Shown one piece after another: positions 57,416 through 64,000 of a DNA stretch of 64,000 nt. The position numbers and the translations under genes are program-made. The notes beneath the pieces were generated by a model that had not been told where the DNA came from, did no database searches, and saw only the letters and a list, made by a program, of their open reading frames with translations. This DNA comes from Enterobacter huaxiensis (GTDB lineage: Bacteria; Pseudomonadota; Gammaproteobacteria; Enterobacterales; Enterobacteriaceae). The stretch's first letter is position 1; each line of letters opens with the position of its first letter. The stretch covers positions 4,712,001-4,776,000 of the forward strand of contig NZ_CP043342.1 of assembly GCF_003594935.2 (NCBI RefSeq), given 5' to 3'.

Positions 57416-58378
57416 TCAGTACAGTTTTTTCGCGCAGTCCAGCCAGTCACCTTTGAACGGACGCTTCATGCTTTCAATCGCGTCGATGATGTCATGGTGA
57501 ACCAGTTTTTCGTTCTGAATACCCACGCAGCGACCGCCGTGACCCTGCAGCAGCAGATCGATAGCGTACGCACCCATACGGGATGCCAGAATACGGTCGT
57601 AAGGACCAGGGGAACCGCCGCGCTGGATGTGGCCCAGTACGGTTGCGCGAGTTTCGCGTTTGGTTTCGGTTTCGATGTATTTCGCCAGCTCGTCCACGTC
57701 GCAGATGTGCTCGGTGATGGCAACGATAGCGTGTTTCTTGCCTTTCGCGATACCGGCTTTGATTTCATTCACCAGATCTTCACGGCTGAATTCGACTTCT
57801 GGCACCACGATGAACTCGCAGCCGCCCGCAATGGCCGCAGCCAGGGTCAGGTCGCCACAGTAGCGGCCCATCACTTCAACGATGGAGATACGCTGGTGGG
57901 AAGAAGAGGTGTCGCGCAGACGGTCAATGGCTTCAACAACGGTACCCAGTGCGGTAAAGAAGCCGATGGTGTAGTCAGTACCTTTGATGTCGTTATCGAT
58001 AGTGCCCGGCAGGCCGATGCACGGGAAGCCCATTTCGGTCAGGCGTTTTGCACCCATGTAGGAGCCGTCACCACCGATAACAACCAGTGCATCCAGGCCG
58101 CGTTTCTTCATGTTTTCGATAGCCACTTCACGAACGCGTTCGTCGCGGAATTCCGGGAAGCGCGCAGAACCCAGGAAGGTGCCGCCACGGTTGATCATGT
58201 CAGACACGCTGTAGCGGTCCAGTTGAACCATGCGGTCTTCGTACAGACCCAGGTAACCGTCATAAACGCCAAACACTTCCAGACCTTCCGTCAGCGCTGC
58301 ACGGACAACGCCACGAATTGCTGCGTTCATGCCCGGCGCATCACCGCCGCTTGTCAACACACCGATTTTCTTAATCAT
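57416..58378 (-). CDS. pfkA: ATP-dependent 6-phosphofructokinase isozyme I
   Basis: The committed glycolytic step, making fructose 1,6-bisphosphate. The 320 residues show LTSGGDAPGMNAAIRG (ATP site), VVIGGDGSYMGAKRL, and the catalytic PGTIDNDIKGTDYTIGF with the base Asp. IQRGGSPGPYDRI is at the allosteric/effector region. ATG 58378 (MIKKIGVLT) is the family start. A Cra-like palindrome lies about 95 bp upstream. Confidence 0.98.
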   Translation of the reverse strand: MIKKIGVLTSGGDAPGMNAAIRGVVRAALTEGLEVFGVYDGYLGLYEDRMVQLDRYSVSDMINRGGTFLGSARFPEFRDERVREVAIENMKKRGLDALVVIGGDGSYMGAKRLTEMGFPCIGLPGTIDNDIKGTDYTIGFFTALGTVVEAIDRLRDTSSSHQRISIVEVMGRYCGDLTLAAAIAGGCEFIVVPEVEFSREDLVNEIKAGIAKGKKHAIVAITEHICDVDELAKYIETETKRETRATVLGHIQRGGSPGPYDRILASRMGAYAIDLLLQGHGGRCVGIQNEKLVHHDIIDAIESMKRPFKGDWLDCAKKLY

Positions 58379-58474
58379 GACTACCTCTGAACTTAGGAAT
58401 GCAAAATTGAAATCTGCTGCCGGAAGAAACTCTTCAACCGTCGAATACTGCAAATAGTATATCAATCACTTCCA

Positions 58475-58488
58475 GCTGAATTGATTCA
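58475..58488 (-). promoter_or_regulatory. Putative Cra (FruR) operator upstream of pfkA
   Basis: The palindrome CTGAAT-TG-ATTCAG resembles the Cra consensus TGAAWCGNTTCA. Cra represses pfkA in E. coli. The match is by eye. Confidence 0.6.
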
Positions 58489-58542
58489 GGTCAGGCCATA
58501 TGGTGGTAATTTATCCACAAAATGCTGGCCTGGCTCACTTTT

Positions 58543-59445
58543 TTACACCGAATTACGAAAGCCAACATGTCCGGGTACAACCGAGCAGGGATCCTGGTGA
58601 ATAATGACGTCTGAACCAGGAAAACGCTGCAATATCGCCTGCTCGACCTGCTCAGCTATGACGTGAGCCTGAACCAACGGCAGGTTGTCTTCCATTTCTA
58701 TGTGTATTTGAATAAAGCGGGTCGGCCCTGACTGCCGCGTACGAAGATCGTGAGCGCCGCTGACGCCGGGCCAGCGGGTCACGATTGCAAAAATTTCATC
58801 ACGTTCCGCATCAGGAATAGCACGGTCAAGAAGCGACTGCACAGCCTCATATCCCATCCGCAGGGCGCTATATAAGATATAGACCCCAATCCCTAACGCA
58901 AACAACGCATCGGCCCGATGCCAGCCATACCAGGCCAGACCGAGCGCAATAAGAATTGCCCCATTCATCATAACATCAGACTGATAATGAAGCATATCTG
59001 CCCGTACAGCCTGGCTTTGCGTTTTGCGGACTACCCAACGCTGGAACGTTACCAGAACGATTGTGCTTATAAGTGCAATTATTGTGACGACCACGCCCAC
59101 GCCGGGATCTTTCATCGGTGACGGCGAGGCCAGATGCTGGATACCGGTCAAAAACAGGAACAGCGCAGAGCCGGAAATAAACATGCTTTGCGCCAGCGCG
59201 GCCAGCGATTCTGCTTTCCCGTGCCCAAAGGTATGTTCCTCATCCGCAGGCTGCAGCGAATAGCGCACCACCAGCAGGTTGGTCAGCGAAGCGGCGATAT
59301 CGACCAGCGAGTCCACCAGCGCCGCCAGAATACTGACCGAACCGGTGTACCACCACGCGAAAATTTTGATGATCAGCAAACACGACGCCATTACCGTCGC
59401 GGCGATTGCGGCCCGGCTTACCAGCCGTCCATAGGATTGATTCAT
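58543..59445 (-). CDS. fieF: Cation-diffusion facilitator FieF (iron/zinc efflux)
   Basis: A proton-coupled exporter of Zn and Fe ions, also called YiiP. The 300-residue protein has six helices and a cytoplasmic C-terminal domain. Metal site A is visible as D45 and D49 in DSLVDI, and His/Asp in LHYQSDVMM. The C-terminal domain has histidines (HDLRTRQSGPTRFIQIHIEME). ATG 59445 (MNQSYGRL) is the family start. Confidence 0.97.
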   Translation of the reverse strand: MNQSYGRLVSRAAIAATVMASCLLIIKIFAWWYTGSVSILAALVDSLVDIAASLTNLLVVRYSLQPADEEHTFGHGKAESLAALAQSMFISGSALFLFLTGIQHLASPSPMKDPGVGVVVTIIALISTIVLVTFQRWVVRKTQSQAVRADMLHYQSDVMMNGAILIALGLAWYGWHRADALFALGIGVYILYSALRMGYEAVQSLLDRAIPDAERDEIFAIVTRWPGVSGAHDLRTRQSGPTRFIQIHIEMEDNLPLVQAHVIAEQVEQAILQRFPGSDVIIHQDPCSVVPGHVGFRNSV

Positions 59446-59534
59446 AAACACTCCTGTCATGCCATGGCGCTAGTATAACGGATGGTTGAGGAGTCAAAGG
59501 ATGAATAAACGGTTAACAAACCTGAACGAAGGGC

Positions 59535-59561
59535 AAAAAAAACCCCCACATCATGTGGGGG
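59535..59561 (-). terminator. cpxP/CpxQ intrinsic terminator
   Basis: Stem CCCCCACAT/ATGTGGGGG and eight T on the minus strand. It is the 3' end of both cpxP mRNA and CpxQ. Confidence 0.95.
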
Positions 59562-59592
59562 AAGACAGGGATGGTGTCTATGGCAAGGAAAA
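59535..59592 (-). ncRNA. cpxQ: CpxQ small RNA from the cpxP 3' end
   Basis: A 58-nt RNA made by RNase E cleavage of the cpxP mRNA near its stop codon in Salmonella and E. coli. The minus strand shows TTTTCCTTGCCATAGACACC, then CATCCCTGTCTT and the terminator, nearly identical to the described CpxQ, including the seed regions. It limits inner-membrane protein synthesis with Hfq. It starts just after the cpxP stop. Confidence 0.92.
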
Positions 59593-59598
59593 CAGGGT

Positions 59599-60105
59599 TT
59601 ACTGGTTACTACGGGTACTGCTATTGCTACTGAAAAACGTTGTTTCTGAGCTTCGCTGCATCCGTGCAACCTCACGCAACTGGTCCATTCGTTGCTGATG
59701 TTTGTCGTTCAAAACCGCTTGCTGCTCGGGCGATAGCAGGTGGAACATCTGGTTGCGGACCTTCGCCATCTCTACCTGGCGGGCAACCTGTTCCTGTGCC
59801 ATTTTTTCTGCCTGAGCGCGAACAGCGCTTTCGTCAAAATTTTCTGCGGTGACAAGGCGATGCATTGTCTCCATTTCGCTAACATTAACAGGGGGCTGCT
59901 CGTGTCGTGCCCTCTGCATCAGATCTCGCATCTGTTGACGCTGATGTTCGGTTAAACTTATGCCGTCAAACATATGGCTTTGGCTGCTGTGCTGCGTTGC
60001 ACCCTCTTGCGAGGGACCGTTATCGCCGATGATAGCTACAGCAGCCTGGCTAAACGCACTGAACGCCAGCGTTGAGGCCATGACGGCAGCGGTAACTTTG
60101 CGCAT
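59599..60105 (-). CDS. cpxP: Periplasmic Cpx adaptor protein CpxP
   Basis: Binds the CpxA sensor domain to damp signalling, and is degraded with misfolded proteins by DegP. The 168 residues start with a signal peptide (to about FSQAA). Two LTxxQ-type motifs follow (SLTEHQRQQMRDLM and LLSPEQQAVLNDKH) in a helical hairpin. ATG 60105 follows GGGAG at 6 nt; a GTG directly before it is less likely. It is divergent from cpxRA across a CpxR box. Confidence 0.96.
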   Translation of the reverse strand: MRKVTAAVMASTLAFSAFSQAAVAIIGDNGPSQEGATQHSSQSHMFDGISLTEHQRQQMRDLMQRARHEQPPVNVSEMETMHRLVTAENFDESAVRAQAEKMAQEQVARQVEMAKVRNQMFHLLSPEQQAVLNDKHQQRMDQLREVARMQRSSETTFFSSNSSTRSNQ

Positions 60106-60185
60106 CACTTGCTCCCAAAATCTTTCGTGTCGCGATTCAACGAGAGACAGTCTACGATTCAGGCTGCAAACATGCGTCAGGGGGT

Positions 60186-60200
60186 GTAAAACAACGTAAA
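60186..60200. promoter_or_regulatory. CpxR box between cpxP and cpxR
   Basis: An exact GTAAA-N5-GTAAA, the CpxR consensus, lies in the 150-bp divergent region. It should activate cpxP and autoactivate cpxRA. Confidence 0.93.
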
Positions 60201-60255
60201 GTCATGGATTAGATAGCCTTGATGTCGTAATTTCTGCCTCGGAGGTATTTAAACA

Positions 60256-60954
60256 ATGAATAAAATCCTGTTAGTTGATGATGACCGAGAGCTCACATCC
60301 CTTTTAAAGGAGTTGCTCGACATGGAAGGTTTCAACGTTCTGGTTGCCCACGATGGCGAGCAGGCGCTGAGTCTCCTTGACGACAGCATCGATTTACTTT
60401 TGCTCGACGTGATGATGCCGAAGAAAAACGGTATTGATACGTTGAAAGAGCTTCGCCAGACGCACCAGACCCCCGTTATCATGCTGACCGCGCGCGGCAG
60501 CGAACTTGACCGCGTCCTCGGCCTTGAGCTGGGCGCGGATGACTACTTACCTAAGCCGTTCAACGATCGTGAACTGGTGGCCCGTATTCGCGCTATCCTG
60601 CGTCGTTCCCACTGGAGCGAACAGCAGCAGAATACTGACAACAGTTCACCGACGCTTGAAGTGGACTCCCTGAGCCTGAACCCGGGCCGCCAGGAAGCGA
60701 GCTTCGACGGTGAAACGCTGGAACTGACCGGCACCGAGTTCACCCTGCTTTACCTGCTGGCGCAGCATCTCGGCCAGGTGGTATCGCGTGAACACCTGAG
60801 TCAGGAAGTGCTGGGCAAACGCCTCACGCCGTTTGACCGCGCCATCGACATGCATATCTCGAACCTGCGCCGCAAGCTGCCGGAGCGTAAAGACGGCCAC
60901 CCGTGGTTTAAAACGCTGCGAGGTCGCGGTTATCTGATGGTTTCCGCTTCATGA
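60256..60954 (+). CDS. cpxR: Envelope-stress response regulator CpxR
   Basis: An OmpR-family response regulator. The 232 residues have the receiver domain (1-120) with phosphoacceptor D51 in LLLLDVMMP, the acidic VDDD cluster at 7-10 and K near 100 (YLPKPFND). The C-terminal winged helix (about 135-230) ends TLRGRGYLMV. Its stop overlaps the cpxA start (ATGA). Confidence 0.98.
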   Translation: MNKILLVDDDRELTSLLKELLDMEGFNVLVAHDGEQALSLLDDSIDLLLLDVMMPKKNGIDTLKELRQTHQTPVIMLTARGSELDRVLGLELGADDYLPKPFNDRELVARIRAILRRSHWSEQQQNTDNSSPTLEVDSLSLNPGRQEASFDGETLELTGTEFTLLYLLAQHLGQVVSREHLSQEVLGKRLTPFDRAIDMHISNLRRKLPERKDGHPWFKTLRGRGYLMVSAS

Positions 60955-62324
60955 TAGGCAGCTTAACCGCCCGCATCTTCGCCATCTTCTGGCTGACGCT
61001 GGCACTGGTTTTGATGCTCGTACTGATGCTGCCAAAACTCGACTCACGCCAGATGACGGAGCTTCTCGACAGCGAGCAACGTCAGGGCGTGATGATCGAG
61101 CAGCACGTGGAAGCCGAGCTGGCAAACGACCCGCCGAACGATTTAATGTGGTGGCGCAGGCTGTTTCGCGCCATCGACAAATGGGCGCCGCCCGGACAAC
61201 GCCTGCTGCTGGTGACCAGCGAAGGCCGCGTCATTGGGGCAGAGCGCAATGAAATGCAGATTATCCGCAACTTCATTGGCCAGGCGGATAATGCCGATCA
61301 CCCGCAGAAGAAGAAATACGGTCGCCTTGAGATGGTCGGCCCTTTCTCCGTGAGAGATGGGGAAGATAACTACCAGCTCTATCTGATTCGTCCTGCCAGC
61401 AACTCCCAGACTGACTTTATCAACCTGCTGTTTGACCGTCCGCTACTGCTGCTGATCGTAACGATGCTGCTAAGTTCACCGCTGCTGCTATGGCTGGCGT
61501 GGAGCCTGGCGAAGCCCGCACGTAAGCTGAAAAACGCGGCCGATGAAGTGGCACAGGGTAACCTCAGGCAGCATCCGGAGCTGGAAGCCGGCCCGCAGGA
61601 GTTCCTTGCCGCCGGTGCCAGCTTTAACCAGATGGTGAGCGCGCTGGAACGTATGATGACCTCGCAGCAGCGTCTGCTGTCGGACATCTCGCACGAGCTT
61701 CGTACTCCCCTCACGCGACTGCAGCTTGGCACCGCCCTGCTGCGCCGTCGTAGCGGCGAGAGTAAAGAGCTGGAGCGTATCGAAACGGAGGCTCACCGTC
61801 TGGACAGCATGATCAACGATCTGCTGGTGATGTCGCGCAATCAGCAGAAAAACGCGCTGGTGAGCGAAACGGTGAAAGCCAATCACCTGTGGCATGAGGT
61901 GCTGGACAACGCGGCGTTCGAAGCGGAACAGATGGGGAAATCCTTCACCGTTAACTTCCCGCCGGGACCATGGCCGCTGTACGGTAACCCCAACACGCTG
62001 GAAAGCGCGCTGGAGAATATCGTGCGTAACGCCCTGCGCTACTCGCATACGAAGATTGAGGTGGCGTTCTCGGTGGATAAAGACGGGATCACCATCATCG
62101 TTGACGACGACGGTCCTGGCGTCAGCCCGGAAGATCGCGAACAGATTTTCCGTCCGTTCTACCGTACCGACGAAGCGCGAGACCGCGAATCGGGCGGCAC
62201 GGGGCTGGGGCTGGCGATTGTTGAAACCGCGATGCAGCAGCACCGTGGCTGGGTCAAAGCCGACGACAGCCCGCTGGGCGGCCTGCGGTTAACGCTGTGG
62301 CTACCGTTGCATAAGCGTTCGTAG
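60951..62324 (+). CDS. cpxA: Envelope-stress sensor histidine kinase CpxA
   Basis: A membrane kinase/phosphatase for CpxR. The 457 residues have two membrane segments (about 8-28 and 165-185), a periplasmic PAS-like sensor between them, HAMP (about 186-240), the phospho-histidine H248 in SDISHELRTPL, and ATP-binding N, G1 and G2 boxes (NIVRNALRYS, VDDDGPGVSPED, GGTGLGLAIVE). It overlaps cpxR by 4 bp. Confidence 0.98.
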   Translation: MIGSLTARIFAIFWLTLALVLMLVLMLPKLDSRQMTELLDSEQRQGVMIEQHVEAELANDPPNDLMWWRRLFRAIDKWAPPGQRLLLVTSEGRVIGAERNEMQIIRNFIGQADNADHPQKKKYGRLEMVGPFSVRDGEDNYQLYLIRPASNSQTDFINLLFDRPLLLLIVTMLLSSPLLLWLAWSLAKPARKLKNAADEVAQGNLRQHPELEAGPQEFLAAGASFNQMVSALERMMTSQQRLLSDISHELRTPLTRLQLGTALLRRRSGESKELERIETEAHRLDSMINDLLVMSRNQQKNALVSETVKANHLWHEVLDNAAFEAEQMGKSFTVNFPPGPWPLYGNPNTLESALENIVRNALRYSHTKIEVAFSVDKDGITIIVDDDGPGVSPEDREQIFRPFYRTDEARDRESGGTGLGLAIVETAMQQHRGWVKADDSPLGGLRLTLWLPLHKRS

Positions 62325-62343
62325 TTTACTCTGGCACCGTAAT

Positions 62344-62429
62344 GTAGGCCCGGTAAGCGCAGCGCCACCGGGCGAAAACAGGTGCAGAGGTACACATGCC
62401 GGGTGGTGGCGTCGCCTTACCCGGCCTAC
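62344..62429. repeat. BIME (two REP units) between cpxA and yiiM
   Basis: Two palindromes, GCCCGGT/ACCGGGC (62344-62373) and GCCGGGT/ACCCGGC (62398-62429), fill most of the gap between converging genes. No clear T-run terminator was seen. Confidence 0.85.
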
Positions 62430-62442
62430 TATTTGTAGGGCG

Positions 62443-63117
62443 CTATTTCCCCCACAATCTCCGCGAATTATCCTCGATCTTCCCGGTTAAACGCCGCTTC
62501 TGCATCGTTCTTGTCCAGCTGGTGGATAACCCCGCAGCCGACAGCAGGCGATGATACTGCTCGTCGTCAAACGGCATATGCCACGCAATGGCGCAGGCGT
62601 CATACACCGAGACATCGCTCAGGCGCGACGCCAGTTCAAGCGGTGCATCCGCAGAAACCTGCCCGGCCAGCACCACGCGGTACAGCCAGCCGGTTTTGCC
62701 CGCTGTTTGCAGCTGCTCGGACATATCGCTAATGCCGAAATGGAAGTTGAGCTTGAAGCACGGCGAGCGCGGCTGCGTCACCTGGATAAGGGCATCGCCC
62801 CAGCGGTAAATATCACCGATAAAGACGTTTTTCTCGGTCAGCCCTTCGGTCGAGAGGTTCTCGCCAAACGCGGGCGCGACAAACAGATCCGCCTGCTCGG
62901 GGAATTCGGCTTTCCAGTGCTGATAGTGCTCGCGCGGATAGTGGCACAGCGCGCGCTCGGGCCCGCCGTGGATTTTCTTTTCGGCCTGCTCGTCACCCGC
63001 AAGCCCAAGGTCGGTTAGCGTCAGCTCGCCGTCGACCTGAATTTTAGCGATGGCGCTCGGGCGGCTGCCGTCATACTCCCTGACCTTGCCTGTAAACACG
63101 TTCACCGGGTAATGCAT
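62443..63117 (-). CDS. yiiM: MOSC-domain protein YiiM
   Basis: A 224-residue cytosolic protein with a MOSC domain (about 30-160; GDEQAEKKIHGGPERALCHYPREHY, FGENLSTEGLTE) and a C-terminal 3-alpha region (WTRTMQKRRLTGK). The E. coli homologue is a molybdenum-dependent reductase of N-hydroxylated compounds such as 6-hydroxylaminopurine. The conserved Cys is in QPRSPCFKLN. ATG 63117 (MHYPVNVFTG) is the family start. Confidence 0.95.
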   Translation of the reverse strand: MHYPVNVFTGKVREYDGSRPSAIAKIQVDGELTLTDLGLAGDEQAEKKIHGGPERALCHYPREHYQHWKAEFPEQADLFVAPAFGENLSTEGLTEKNVFIGDIYRWGDALIQVTQPRSPCFKLNFHFGISDMSEQLQTAGKTGWLYRVVLAGQVSADAPLELASRLSDVSVYDACAIAWHMPFDDEQYHRLLSAAGLSTSWTRTMQKRRLTGKIEDNSRRLWGK

Positions 63118-63139
63118 TGCTGCCTCCATTACGCAGATA

Positions 63140-63167
63140 CAAAAAAAGCGAGTCATCAGACTCGCTT
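63140..63167 (-). terminator. Intrinsic terminator after sodA
   Basis: A nine-base stem AAGCGAGTC/GACTCGCTT on both strands, with a T run on the minus side, about 22 bp past the sodA stop. Confidence 0.93.
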
Positions 63168-63188
63168 CTCACAGGCGTCAATGCAACC

Positions 63189-63809
63189 TTATTTTTTAGC
63201 GGCGAAACGCGCTGCTGCTTCGTCCCAGTTCACCACGTCCCAGAAGGCTTTGATGTAGTCCGGACGACGGTTCTGGAATTTCAGGTAGTAAGCGTGTTCC
63301 CACACGTCCAGGCCCACGATTGGGAAGCCGGATGCGCCAGAGATTGCTTCACCCATCAGCGGGGAGTCCTGGTTAGCGGTAGAAACAACCGCCAGCTTGT
63401 CGCCTTTCAGGACCAGCCACGCCCAGCCAGAGCCGAAGCGGGTTGCAGCGGCTTTTTCGAATTCCGCTTTGAAGTTGTCTACGGAACCGAAGTCGCGCTC
63501 GATAGCCGCTTTCAGGTCGCCCTGCAGAGTGGTACCGGTTTTCAGGCCTTTCCAGAACAGGCTGTGGTTAGCGTGACCGCCCGCGTTGTTGCGCAGCACG
63601 GTTTTCTTGTCCGCTGGCAGCTGATCCAGTTTGGTAATCAGTTCTTCTGCGGACAGGTTGGCGAACTCTGGCAGGCTTTCCAGCGCGGCGTTCGCGTTGT
63701 TCACATAGGTCTGGTGGTGTTTAGTGTGATGGATTTCCATCGTCTGCTTGTCGAAATGCGGTTCCAGTGCGTCATAGGCATACGGCAGGGATGGCAGTGT
63801 ATAACTCAT
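63189..63809 (-). CDS. sodA: Manganese superoxide dismutase
   Basis: Removes superoxide in the cytosol. The 206 residues show Mn ligands in EIHHTKHHQTYV (H27), NNAGGHANHSLFW (second His), and GLDVWEHAYYLKFQNRR (Asp and His). ATG 63809 (MSYTLPSLPY) is the family start. Its control region has a Fur box overlapping the promoter. Confidence 0.99.
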   Translation of the reverse strand: MSYTLPSLPYAYDALEPHFDKQTMEIHHTKHHQTYVNNANAALESLPEFANLSAEELITKLDQLPADKKTVLRNNAGGHANHSLFWKGLKTGTTLQGDLKAAIERDFGSVDNFKAEFEKAAATRFGSGWAWLVLKGDKLAVVSTANQDSPLMGEAISGASGFPIVGLDVWEHAYYLKFQNRRPDYIKAFWDVVNWDEAAARFAAKK

Positions 63810-63867
63810 AATCCTCTCCATTATTGTCGGGCGGCACAGCTGTTAATGCCGCGTAAGCAGTTGGTTC

Positions 63868-63903
63868 ATTATAGTTAATTAAATGATATTGAAAATGATT
63901 ATC
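63868..63903 (-). promoter_or_regulatory. sodA promoter with Fur box
   Basis: A minus-strand -10 box TATAAT lies at 63868-63873. Upstream, GATAATCATTTTCAATATC (63885-63903) matches the 19-bp Fur consensus at 16 positions. This closely matches the E. coli sodA promoter as recalled, where Fur, ArcA and SoxS act. The rest to 64000 holds no gene seen. Confidence 0.88.
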
Positions 63904-64000
63904 AATGCCGTAGTTTTTATAAGGTTATTCATTTTTCGATTAATAGCGGAATTGTGAGTCTGCTCACGCGGTTAACGTGCTGATTGCCATCCGGAACGAA

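Overview
The window is chromosomal core DNA of a gamma-proteobacterium in the family Enterobacteriaceae. Nearly every protein looks like a close relative of its Escherichia coli K-12 counterpart, with the same length and motifs. Gene order follows the E. coli rrnB-murI-btuB to cpxRA-sodA region, read in the opposite direction. Base composition and the differences from E. coli fit an Enterobacter-like genus (Enterobacter, Lelliottia or Leclercia), but the genus is inferred and cannot be settled by eye. No phage, insertion sequence, CRISPR array or defence island was seen. All product and order comparisons are from memory of known families; no search was run.

Layout. 1-3610: the promoter-proximal part of an rRNA operon on the minus strand (P1/P2 promoters, leader, 16S, tRNA-Ile, tRNA-Ala, 5' part of 23S running off the left edge). 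3611-6630: murI and btuB, overlapping by 56 bp, then the cobalamin riboswitch and a MetJ-box-like array. 6631-11506: trmA, yijD, fabR, sthA, oxyR and the OxyS small RNA. 11642-16146: the arginine genes argH, argB, argC and divergent argE around a double ARG box. 16418-19069: ppc. 19172-29567: the sugar cluster yijO, frwD, pflC, pflD, frwB, frwC, then divergent ptsA, fsaB, gldA. 29651-31831: katG. 32040-37347: methionine genes metF, metL, metB and divergent metJ, with MetJ operators in both control regions. 37390-38070: a KdgM-type porin not expected here. 38385-47109: rpmE, priA, cytR, ftsN, hslVU, menA, rraA, zapB. 47511-51866: glpFKX and fpr. 51867-53874: yiiR, yiiQ, tpiA. 53957-55261: an SLC13-type carrier not expected here. 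55335-58378: cdh, sbp, pfkA. 58543-62324: fieF, cpxP with its 3'-derived small RNA CpxQ, and cpxRA. 62443-63809: yiiM and sodA.

How the genes work together. Several linked genes form recognisable circuits. ArgR acts on argE/argCBH. MetJ acts on metBL/metJ and metF, and probably on btuB, since cobalamin serves methionine synthase. OxyR controls OxyS and katG. The Cpx envelope stress loop is CpxA-CpxR-CpxP plus CpxQ. glpF/K/X with gldA, tpiA, pfkA and fsaB join glycerol and triose metabolism. The least understood unit is the frw/pfl/fsa/gld cluster: a complete phosphotransferase system beside a glycyl-radical enzyme with a dehydratase-type single cysteine, an aldolase and a glycerol dehydrogenase. 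It looks like an anaerobic route for a sugar or polyol whose identity is unknown.

Two dispersed repeat families sit in gaps between genes. One is REP/BIME palindromes with GCCGGGT arms (six sites). The other is a roughly 35-bp hairpin repeat whose left end reads TGATGCCCTCACCC (five sites). Differences from the E. coli gene order, recalled from memory, are the absence of yijE/yijF (gldA-katG), yiiX (metJ-rpmE) and kdgT (yiiM-sodA), and the presence of the porin and the SLC13 carrier.
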